Of a stretch of DNA of 43,877 nucleotides, positions 38,145 to 43,877 are shown piece after piece. The DNA comes from Betaproteobacteria bacterium (GTDB taxonomy: Bacteria > Pseudomonadota > Gammaproteobacteria > Burkholderiales > Thiobacillaceae). Made by a program: the position numbers and the translations under genes. The stretch spans positions 1 through 43,877 of the forward strand of contig JACRAU010000002.1 of the NCBI GenBank assembly GCA_016234655.1, read 5' to 3'. The stretch's first letter is position 1; each line of letters opens with the position of its first letter. The notes under the pieces are model-generated. The model had not been told where the DNA came from. It was given only the letters and a program-made list of their open reading frames with translations, and did not search any database.

Positions 38145-38513
38145 TTACAGAACCTCGGGCGCCAAGGAGACGATCTTCATGAACTTCTCCGTGCGCAGCT
38201 CGCGGGTAACCGGCCCGAAGATACGGGTGCCGATCGGCTCGAGCTTATTGTTGAGCAACACTGCCGCGTTGCCATCGAACTTGACCAAGGAGCCATCGGG
38301 ACGACGCACGCCCTTGGCCGTACGCACGACCACGGCGTTGTAGACATCGCCTTTCTTGACGCGACCGCGCGGGGCCGCATCCTTGATGCTCACCTTGATA
38401 ATGTCGCCTACGCTGGCATACCGGCGCTTGGAACCACCCAGCACCTTAATGCACATCACGGTACGCGCGCCGGTGTTATCGGCCACGTCCAGCATGGACT
38501 GCATTTGAATCAT
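38145..38513 (-). CDS. rplN: 50S ribosomal protein L14
   Basis: 122 residues. [20 protein letters not shown] fixes the start at ATG 38511-38513; the longer upstream frame is unconserved and belongs to the leader. It is the first gene of the spc operon in E. coli, and here too a promoter lies upstream. Confidence 0.97.
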   Translation of the reverse strand: MIQMQSMLDVADNTGARTVMCIKVLGGSKRRYASVGDIIKVSIKDAAPRGRVKKGDVYNAVVVRTAKGVRRPDGSLVKFDGNAAVLLNNKLEPIGTRIFGPVTRELRTEKFMKIVSLAPEVL

Positions 38514-38619
38514 GATCTCAACTCCAATCCAACTTATCTCGACAAACCGAGCAGTTTTGGATCCCGAAGGGTTTTGCGCCAAGGCCCGGAAATCAACCCT
38601 CCGGACCTAGAGGCACGAC

Positions 38620-38651
38620 GAAAAGACCGCGATTATAGCGACGGTCTTTTC
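38620..38651 (-). promoter_or_regulatory. 10-bp inverted repeat around the spc -10 box (possible attenuator)
   Basis: GAAAAGACCG (38620-38629) and CGGTCTTTTC (38642-38651) form a perfect 10-bp repeat around a 12-base loop that holds the TATAAT of the spc promoter. In RNA from upstream (S10 operon) this folds into a hairpin whose 3' arm ends in CUUUUC, like a weak terminator. Confidence 0.55.
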
Positions 38652-38660
38652 CGCTTGCAA
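38632..38660 (-). promoter_or_regulatory. spc-operon promoter between rpsQ and rplN
   Basis: On the minus strand, TTGCAA (38655-38660), exactly 17 bases, then a perfect TATAAT (38632-38637). It lies in the 154-base gap between rpsQ and rplN, the position of the E. coli spc promoter. It would leave a leader of about 110 bases, which contains two further small GC hairpins. Confidence 0.75.
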
Positions 38661-38667
38661 GCACTAA

Positions 38668-38943
38668 TTAAACGACGCGAGCCTTTTCGATGAGTTTGCT
38701 CACGGTCCAAGCCTTGGTCTTGGATAGCGGGCGGCACTCTTCGATCAGCACGGTATCACCCTCGTGATACTCGTTCTTCTCGTCATGCGCGTGGTACTTC
38801 TTTGACAGGCGGATAATCTTGCCGTAGAGCGGGTGCTTGACCTTACGCTCGACCAGCACGGTCACCGTCTTGTCCATCTTGTCGCTCACGACCGTACCGG
38901 TCAGCGTGCGCGTGTTTTTGCTGTTTTCCTGCTCGGCCATCAT
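38668..38943 (-). CDS. rpsQ: 30S ribosomal protein S17
   Basis: 91 residues, slightly longer than E. coli (84). [20 protein letters not shown] is the OB-fold N-terminus. Binds the 5' domain of 16S rRNA. Two ATGs stand in tandem at the start; the second (38938-38940, MAEQ) is equally likely. It is the last gene of the S10 operon by comparison with E. coli. Confidence 0.96.
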   Translation of the reverse strand: MMAEQENSKNTRTLTGTVVSDKMDKTVTVLVERKVKHPLYGKIIRLSKKYHAHDEKNEYHEGDTVLIEECRPLSKTKAWTVSKLIEKARVV

Positions 38944-38950
38944 CTACCTC

Positions 38951-39151
38951 TCAGTTGCCGGCCTTGAGCTTCGATTCGTGCATGACGGTACGCACGCGGG
39001 CGATATCCCGGCGCACCTTACGAAGCTCGTGGGTCTTGTTGGTCTGCTGGGTGCCAAGCTGCATGCGCAGGCTGAACTGGGCCCGCAGCAGGTCCATCAG
39101 TTCCTTCTTGATCTCGTCCTGGTTCTTGGCTCTCAAATCATTTGCATTCAT
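38951..39151 (-). CDS. rpmC: 50S ribosomal protein L29
   Basis: 66 residues forming two long helices; [16 protein letters not shown] is the family core. It sits near the exit tunnel, where trigger factor and SRP dock. Only 2 bases separate it from rplP. Confidence 0.96.
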   Translation of the reverse strand: MNANDLRAKNQDEIKKELMDLLRAQFSLRMQLGTQQTNKTHELRKVRRDIARVRTVMHESKLKAGN

Positions 39152-39153
39152 GA

Positions 39154-39570
39154 TCAGCCCCCGATCTGACGGGTCACAAACATTGTGGGGATGGGCAGTT
39201 TGGCAGCGGCCAGCTTGAACGCTTCGCGCGCCAGCTCTTCGCTAATGCCTTCCATCTCGTACAGCATCTTGCCCGGCTGAATCTCGGCCACGTAGTACTC
39301 GGGCGAGCCTTTACCGTTACCCATACGAACCTCGGCGGGCTTCTGGGAGATCGGTTTGTCCGGGAAGATACGTATCCAGATGCGGCCGCCACGCTTGATG
39401 TGACGGGTCATCGCGCGACGCGCAGCCTCGATCTGACGGGCGGTGATGCGGCCGCGGCCGATGGCCTTCAAGCCGAATTCGCCGAAGCTCACCTTGGCGC
39501 CGCGGGTGGCGACACCGGTGTTACGGCCCTTCTGCTCCTTGCGGAATTTCCTTCTAGCCGGCTGCAGCAT
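39154..39570 (-). CDS. rplP: 50S ribosomal protein L16
   Basis: 138 residues. [18 protein letters not shown] and [15 protein letters not shown] are diagnostic. L16 helps position A-site tRNA and organises the peptidyl-transferase region. Its start overlaps the end of rpsC by 17 bases, implying coupled translation. Confidence 0.97.
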   Translation of the reverse strand: MLQPARRKFRKEQKGRNTGVATRGAKVSFGEFGLKAIGRGRITARQIEAARRAMTRHIKRGGRIWIRIFPDKPISQKPAEVRMGNGKGSPEYYVAEIQPGKMLYEMEGISEELAREAFKLAAAKLPIPTMFVTRQIGG

Positions 39571-40261
39571 GTTTTACTCCTGACTTCTTGCCACGTTTCT
39601 CGGGCTCGGGAGCGGCCGCCGGCTTCTCGCCACGACCAACATTCTCGCCCTTGTAAACCCAAACCTTGATACCGATCACGCCGTAGGTCGTGTTCGCCTC
39701 GGCGAAGCCATAGTCGATATCGGCGCGCAGAGTGTGCAGCGGCACGCGGCCTTCGCGGTACCACTCGGTGCGGGCGATCTCGGCGCCATTCAGACGACCG
39801 GAGCTCATGATCTTGATACCCTGGGCACCGAAGCGCATCGCGTTTTGCATGGCGCGCTTCATCGCGCGACGGAACATGATCCGCTTTTCAAGCTGAGTGG
39901 CGATGGAATCGGCGATGATCTGGGCATCGGTCTCGGGCTTGCGCACTTCCTCGATATTCAGGGTCACCGGCACGCTCATCATGGCCTGCACCTGCTTGCG
40001 CAGATTCTCGATGTCCTCGCCCTTCTTGCCGATCACCACGCCCGGACGCGCCGAGAACAGGGTGATACGGGCATTCTTGGCCGGACGCTCGATCTGGATG
40101 CGGCTCAAGGAGGCGTGATTCAGCTTCTTTTTCAGGAAGGCGCGAACCTTGATGTCCTCGATCAGGGTGCCGCCGAAGCCCTTGGTGTTGGCGAACCACT
40201 TGGACGACCAGTTACGGGTCACGCTCAGGCGGAAGCCGGTCGGATGAATCTTCTGTCCCAT
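39554..40261 (-). CDS. rpsC: 30S ribosomal protein S3
   Basis: 235 residues, E. coli 233. It begins [12 protein letters not shown]; a KH domain follows with [14 protein letters not shown] near 75. It lines the mRNA entry tunnel and takes part in the helicase activity. The C-terminus past 215 is basic and variable, and its final codons overlap rplP. Confidence 0.97.
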   Translation of the reverse strand: MGQKIHPTGFRLSVTRNWSSKWFANTKGFGGTLIEDIKVRAFLKKKLNHASLSRIQIERPAKNARITLFSARPGVVIGKKGEDIENLRKQVQAMMSVPVTLNIEEVRKPETDAQIIADSIATQLEKRIMFRRAMKRAMQNAMRFGAQGIKIMSSGRLNGAEIARTEWYREGRVPLHTLRADIDYGFAEANTTYGVIGIKVWVYKGENVGRGEKPAAAPEPEKRGKKSGVKHAAAG

Positions 40262-40270
40262 GTCTATTCC

Positions 40271-40600
40271 TCAGTCGCCGACGGTCACGGTGATGTGACA
40301 GGTGGGCTTGGTAATCCGGTTGCCACGGCCCTTGGCTCGCGCGGTAAAGCGCTTGAGCACCGGACCTTCGTCGACGAAGATCGTAGCGACCTTCAGGGTA
40401 TCGATATCGGCACCCTCGTTATGTTCGGCATTGGCGATCGCCGACTCCAGCACCTTCTTGATCACGCCGGCACCCTTGTTCGGGGTGAAGGCGAGGATGT
40501 TCAGGGCCTTGTCCACGGGCTTGCCACGAACCAAGTCGGCCACCAGACGGGCCTTCTGTGCGGAAAGCCGAGTGCCTCGCAGTACGGCGGAAACTCTCAT
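40271..40600 (-). CDS. rplV: 50S ribosomal protein L22
   Basis: 109 residues, E. coli 110. [20 protein letters not shown] and the hairpin tip region [20 protein letters not shown] are family motifs; the hairpin lines the exit tunnel where macrolide-resistance changes occur. The second of two tandem ATGs (40598-40600) was chosen for its spacing to GGAG. Confidence 0.96.
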   Translation of the reverse strand: MRVSAVLRGTRLSAQKARLVADLVRGKPVDKALNILAFTPNKGAGVIKKVLESAIANAEHNEGADIDTLKVATIFVDEGPVLKRFTARAKGRGNRITKPTCHITVTVGD

Positions 40601-40610
40601 CATGCTCTCC

Positions 40611-40889
40611 TTACTTCTTCTTGGACTTCTTGTCGGCGGCATGACCCTTGAACGTACGGGTCAGCGAAAATTCGCCGAGCTTGTGGCCAACCATGTTTTC
40701 CGTGACATACACGGGAATATGCTGCTTACCGTTGTGCACGGCGATGGTCAGACCGATGAAATCGGGCAGGACCGTCGAGCGACGCGACCAGGTCTTGATC
40801 GGACGCTTGTCGCCACCGGAGGTAGCAGCTTCCACTTTTTTCAACAGATGCCCGTCAACGAACGGGCCCTTCTTTACTGAACGAGCCAT
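40611..40889 (-). CDS. rpsS: 30S ribosomal protein S19
   Basis: 92 residues, same as E. coli. [19 protein letters not shown] is the N-terminal signature; the end is lysine-rich. It pairs with S13 in the 30S head. Confidence 0.97.
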   Translation of the reverse strand: MARSVKKGPFVDGHLLKKVEAATSGGDKRPIKTWSRRSTVLPDFIGLTIAVHNGKQHIPVYVTENMVGHKLGEFSLTRTFKGHAADKKSKKK

Positions 40890-40902
40890 ATCAACTCACC
40901 CC

Positions 40903-41730
40903 TTACGCTTTGTGGCGGCGACGTACAATCATGCCGTCGGTGCGCTTGTTGTTACGGGTCCGATAACCCTTGGTCGGCTGACCCCACGGCGACACGGGCA
41001 CGCGGCCCTCGCCAGTACGGCCCTCGCCACCGCCATGTGGGTGATCCACGGGGTTCATTGCAACGCCACGCACGGTCGGACGGATACCGCGCCAACGAAT
41101 CGCACCGGCCTTGCCGTAAGAACGCAGGTTATGCTCTTCGTTACCCACTTCACCGATGGTGGCGCGGCAATCGACGTGGACTTTGCGAATCTCACCGGAA
41201 CGCAAACGCAGCTGGGCATAGCTACCCTCACGAGCCAACAGCTGGACGCTGGTGCCGGCGGAACGGGCCAACTGGGCACCCTTGCCCGGCTGCATCTCGA
41301 TGCAGTGCACCGTGCTACCGACCGGGATGTTGCGCAGCGGCAGGGTATTGCCCGGCTTGATCGGGGCCTCGGCACCGCTCACTACCTGGGCACCGGCCTC
41401 GAGGCCGCGCGGGGCGATGATGTAACGGCGCTCGCCGTCGGCGTAGCACAGCAGGGCGATATGGGCGCTACGGTTCGGGTCGTATTCGATACGCTCGACC
41501 TTGGCCACGATACCGTCCTTGTCGCGCTTGAAGTCGACGATGCGGTAATGATGCTTATGACCACCGCCCTTGTGGCGGGTGGTGATGTGACCGTTGTTGT
41601 TACGGCCGGCATTCTGCTTCTGCTTTTCCAGCAAAGCGGCATGCGGCGCGCCCTTGTGCAGGCCAGGCGTGACCACCTTGACTACGGCACGGCGGCCGTT
41701 GGAAGTCGGTTTAACTTTTACCAGAGCCAT
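40903..41730 (-). CDS. rplB: 50S ribosomal protein L2
   Basis: 275 residues. [19 protein letters not shown] near 225 holds the histidine important for peptidyl transfer support. L2 bridges the subunits. The terminal RRRHKA is variable. 3 bases separate it from rplW. Confidence 0.98.
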   Translation of the reverse strand: MALVKVKPTSNGRRAVVKVVTPGLHKGAPHAALLEKQKQNAGRNNNGHITTRHKGGGHKHHYRIVDFKRDKDGIVAKVERIEYDPNRSAHIALLCYADGERRYIIAPRGLEAGAQVVSGAEAPIKPGNTLPLRNIPVGSTVHCIEMQPGKGAQLARSAGTSVQLLAREGSYAQLRLRSGEIRKVHVDCRATIGEVGNEEHNLRSYGKAGAIRWRGIRPTVRGVAMNPVDHPHGGGEGRTGEGRVPVSPWGQPTKGYRTRNNKRTDGMIVRRRHKA

Positions 41731-41733
41731 GGC

Positions 41734-42045
41734 TTATTCCCCTGCCACAAAGTTCAGTTCCTGGCCCGGCTTCAGGCAAACATATGCCTTCTTCCAGTTG
41801 TCGCGGCGCCCGAAGAAGCGACCGAAGCGCTTCGTCTTGCCCTTGACATTGGCCACCTTGACATCCTTGACCTGGACCTTGAACAGCAGCTCGACCGCCG
41901 CCTTGATCTCAGGCTTGGTGGCATCGGTCGCCACCTGGAATACGACCTGCTCGTTCTTGTCGGCCACGCGCGTGCTCTTCTCGGAGATCACCGGCGCGAG
42001 GATGACCTGCATCAGGCGCTCCTCGTTCATCTTCACGGTATTCAT
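41734..42045 (-). CDS. rplW: 50S ribosomal protein L23
   Basis: 103 residues. [20 protein letters not shown] is the conserved N-terminus. It forms the docking site for trigger factor and SRP at the tunnel exit. The ATG at 42043-42045 overlaps the rplD stop (ATGA); an in-frame ATG five codons later is an alternative start. Confidence 0.96.
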   Translation of the reverse strand: MNTVKMNEERLMQVILAPVISEKSTRVADKNEQVVFQVATDATKPEIKAAVELLFKVQVKDVKVANVKGKTKRFGRFFGRRDNWKKAYVCLKPGQELNFVAGE

Positions 42046-42668
42046 GCGAACATCTCCTCGAACGACTTCACCGCGTCGCGGGTCATCAGCACATGGTCGA
42101 AACGGACCAGGCTCCACGGATCGGCTTGATGGGGCTCGAGCACCAGCACGTTGTGCAGGTTGCGCGAAGACAGCCACAGGTTGTCATCGACCTCGGGGGT
42201 GATGATCAACACGCGGTTGCTCATGCCCATGTCCTTGATCTTGGCGGCCATCAGCTTGGTCTTGGGCGCCTCGACGCTGAAACCGTCGACCACCTTCAGA
42301 CGGCCGTCCCGGGCCAACTTGGACAGGATGGCGGCCATGCCGGCACGATACATCTTGCGGTTCACCTTCTCGGTGAAGTTCTCGTCCGGGCTGTTCGGGA
42401 AGATTCGACCGCCTCCGCGCCACAAGGGGCTGGAGGTCATACCGGCGCGGGCGCGGCCCGTGCCTTTTTGCTTGAACGGCTTCTTGGTGCTGTGCTTGAC
42501 CTGCTCGCGGTCCTTCTGGGCACGGGTGCCTTGACGGGCGTTGGCCAGGAAGGCCTTGACCAGCTGGTGCACCAAGGCTTCGTTGTATTCGCGACCAAAC
42601 AGGGTGTCGGAGGCCGACACGGCACCGGCATCGCCACCCTGGGCGTTAATCATCTTCAATTCCATCAT
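42042..42668 (-). CDS. rplD: 50S ribosomal protein L4
   Basis: 208 residues, E. coli 201. [20 protein letters not shown] with the following WRGGG forms the extended loop lining the exit tunnel. In E. coli L4 also represses the S10 operon. The start overlaps the rplC stop by 4 bases and the stop overlaps rplW, so the three are coupled. Confidence 0.97.
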   Translation of the reverse strand: MMELKMINAQGGDAGAVSASDTLFGREYNEALVHQLVKAFLANARQGTRAQKDREQVKHSTKKPFKQKGTGRARAGMTSSPLWRGGGRIFPNSPDENFTEKVNRKMYRAGMAAILSKLARDGRLKVVDGFSVEAPKTKLMAAKIKDMGMSNRVLIITPEVDDNLWLSSRNLHNVLVLEPHQADPWSLVRFDHVLMTRDAVKSFEEMFA

Positions 42669-43309
42669 GCGCCCCCTTTCACGGCCGGACGCACGACCAC
42701 GTCGCCGCCCTTGGGACCGGGCACGGCGCCCTTGATCAACAGCAGCTGGCGCTCGCTGTCCACGCGCACCACTTCCAGGTTCTGGATGGTGCGATTGGCG
42801 GCACCCATGTGGCCCGACATGCGCTTACCGGGGAAGATACGGCCCGGGTCTTGCGCCTGGCCGATGGAGCCCGGCACGTTGTGCGAACGGGAGTTGCCGT
42901 GCGACGCGCGCTGGGAGCTGAAGTTATGGCGCTTGATGGTACCGGCGAAGCCCTTACCCTGGGTCACACCGGAGACATCGACCATCTGGCCAGCCTGGAA
43001 AATTTCGACAGTGACGCCGGCGCCGGCCTGATATTGGCCCGCGACATCGGCGGCAACGGGGAATTCGGTCATGCCTGCCGCCGCCTCGACGCCCGCCTTG
43101 GCGAAATGACCCGCCAGGGCTTTGGTCACGCGATTGGGCTTGCGGCTACCGTGGGCGAGCTGAACGGCATCGTAGCCATCCGTCGCCACGGTCTTTACTT
43201 GGCTGACGCGATTGTTCGACATGTCCAGCACGGTCACCGGGACGGAAGTACCGTCGTCGGCGAAAATGCGGGTCATGCCGATCTTGCGACCGACAAGGCC
43301 TAGACTCAT
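42665..43309 (-). CDS. rplC: 50S ribosomal protein L3
   Basis: 214 residues, E. coli 209. [19 protein letters not shown] is the N-terminus. The [20 protein letters not shown] segment includes the glutamine that PrmB methylates in E. coli. It starts 50S assembly. A 104-base gap with a hairpin separates it from rpsJ. Confidence 0.97.
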   Translation of the reverse strand: MSLGLVGRKIGMTRIFADDGTSVPVTVLDMSNNRVSQVKTVATDGYDAVQLAHGSRKPNRVTKALAGHFAKAGVEAAAGMTEFPVAADVAGQYQAGAGVTVEIFQAGQMVDVSGVTQGKGFAGTIKRHNFSSQRASHGNSRSHNVPGSIGQAQDPGRIFPGKRMSGHMGAANRTIQNLEVVRVDSERQLLLIKGAVPGPKGGDVVVRPAVKGGA

Positions 43310-43372
43310 TTTCGTTTCCTTTTAAGGCGCCGACTTCAATTGGCCGGCGGTATCTAACAAAACGCGTACAAA

Positions 43373-43399
43373 CCACGGAGCGAAAGCTTCCGTCCGTGG
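43373..43399 (-). promoter_or_regulatory. Hairpin in the rpsJ-rplC gap
   Basis: CCACGGA (43373-43379) and TCCGTGG (43393-43399) form a 7-bp stem with a 13-base loop, about 15 bases after the rpsJ stop on the minus strand. It is followed by TTTGTACGCGTTTTG, so it could be a leaky terminator or attenuator ahead of rplC. The rest of the gap shows no clear promoter. Confidence 0.4.
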
Positions 43400-43413
43400 A
43401 AAAGGGCGCGAGT

Positions 43414-43725
43414 TTACTGCAACTTGATCTCTACGTCCACACCTGCCGGCAGATCCAGCTTCATCAGCGCATCGACGGTCTTGTCCGTCGGGTCGATGAT
43501 GTCCATCAGGCGCTTGTGGGTACGCATTTCCATCTGGTCACGCGAGGTCTTGTTCACGTGCGGGGAACGCAAAAAGTTAAAGCGCTCGATCGAGGTAGGC
43601 AGGGGCACCGGGCCCTTGACCACGGCACCGGTCCGCTTGGCGGTGTCCACGATTTCCATCGCGGACTGGTCGATCAGCTTGTAGTCATACGCCTTCAGGC
43701 GGATGCGGATTTTCTGGCTCTGCAT
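43414..43725 (-). CDS. rpsJ: 30S ribosomal protein S10
   Basis: 103 residues, same as E. coli. [20 protein letters not shown] and [20 protein letters not shown] are family motifs. S10 also serves as NusE in antitermination. It starts 11 bases after the tuf stop. Confidence 0.97.
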   Translation of the reverse strand: MQSQKIRIRLKAYDYKLIDQSAMEIVDTAKRTGAVVKGPVPLPTSIERFNFLRSPHVNKTSRDQMEMRTHKRLMDIIDPTDKTVDALMKLDLPAGVDVEIKLQ

Positions 43726-43736
43726 GGTTTGCTTTC

Positions 43737-43877
43737 TTACTCAATAATCTTAGCCACGACGCCGGCGCCGACGGTACGACCGCCCTCGCGCACGGCAAAA
43801 CGCAGACCTTCTTCCATCGCGATCGGCGCGATCAGGCTCACCGTGATCGACACGTTGTCGCCAGGCATCACCATCTC
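43737..43877 (-). CDS. tuf: Elongation factor Tu, C-terminal end (partial)
   Basis: Only the last 46 residues are in the window: [20 protein letters not shown] and then [15 protein letters not shown], the invariant end of EF-Tu domain III. EF-Tu brings aminoacyl-tRNA to the ribosome. The TAA stop is at 43737-43739. Its place before rpsJ is the end of the str operon. Confidence 0.97.
   Translation of the reverse strand, partial: EMVMPGDNVSITVSLIAPIAMEEGLRFAVREGGRTVGAGVVAKIIE

Overview
The window is a high-GC bacterial chromosome segment that reads as Betaproteobacteria, probably Nitrosomonadales or Rhodocyclales. The pointers are an unbroken tuf-S10-spc-alpha ribosomal supercluster with beta/gamma-type protein lengths, the fmdB-DUF502-aspS-nudB-EEP-clsB gene order, and a yajR-like gene between ssb and uvrA. 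This assignment is by eye, without a database search. Most genes lie on the minus strand. No tRNA, rRNA or CRISPR array is visible.

Layout. (1) 1-3.8 kb: the 3' end of an IS30-type transposase, copies of a GC-rich intergenic repeat, then ruvC and yebC, an FMN reductase, a pirin and a small SAM methyltransferase. (2) 3.8-10.5 kb: the accessory block. Read on the minus strand it holds two stand-alone receiver proteins, a membrane hybrid histidine kinase, and a 1281-residue protein that fuses a NodU/TobZ-type carbamoyltransferase to a winged-helix plus NPPF-type methyltransferase and ends in a low-complexity tail with a Cys-containing terminus. (3) 10.5-17.1 kb: fmdB, DUF502, aspS, a small protein with a CheZ-like D-x3-Q motif, nudB, a MITE-like element with perfect 20-bp ends, a lipoprotein, an EEP nuclease-like protein and clsB. 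(4) 17.2-22.1 kb: a stand-alone acyl-ACP/acyl-CoA ligase next to a FadL porin, then a hybrid kinase with a LuxR-type response regulator. (5) 22.2-29.8 kb: ssb, a YajR-like MFS transporter, divergent uvrA, a mazEF toxin-antitoxin pair with a palindromic operator, an RluF-type pseudouridine synthase, and SAM hydroxide adenosyltransferase overlapping a PhzF-type isomerase. (6) 29.8-43.9 kb: rplQ-rpoA-rpsD-rpsK-rpsM, rpmJ-infA-secY and the spc and S10 operons up to the C-terminal end of EF-Tu. Promoter-like sites occur where the alpha and spc operons start in E. coli.

The best candidate for something undescribed is the carbamoyltransferase-methyltransferase fusion, in possible operon with a kinase and receivers that carry no DNA-binding output domain. 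It looks like a two-step O-carbamoylation and methylation enzyme for a small molecule or peptide under phosphorelay control. The substrate is unknown. Also notable are the MITE-like element, whose end appears to supply the -35 box for the lipoprotein gene, the CheZ-like protein, and a hairpin that cradles the -10 box of the spc promoter.
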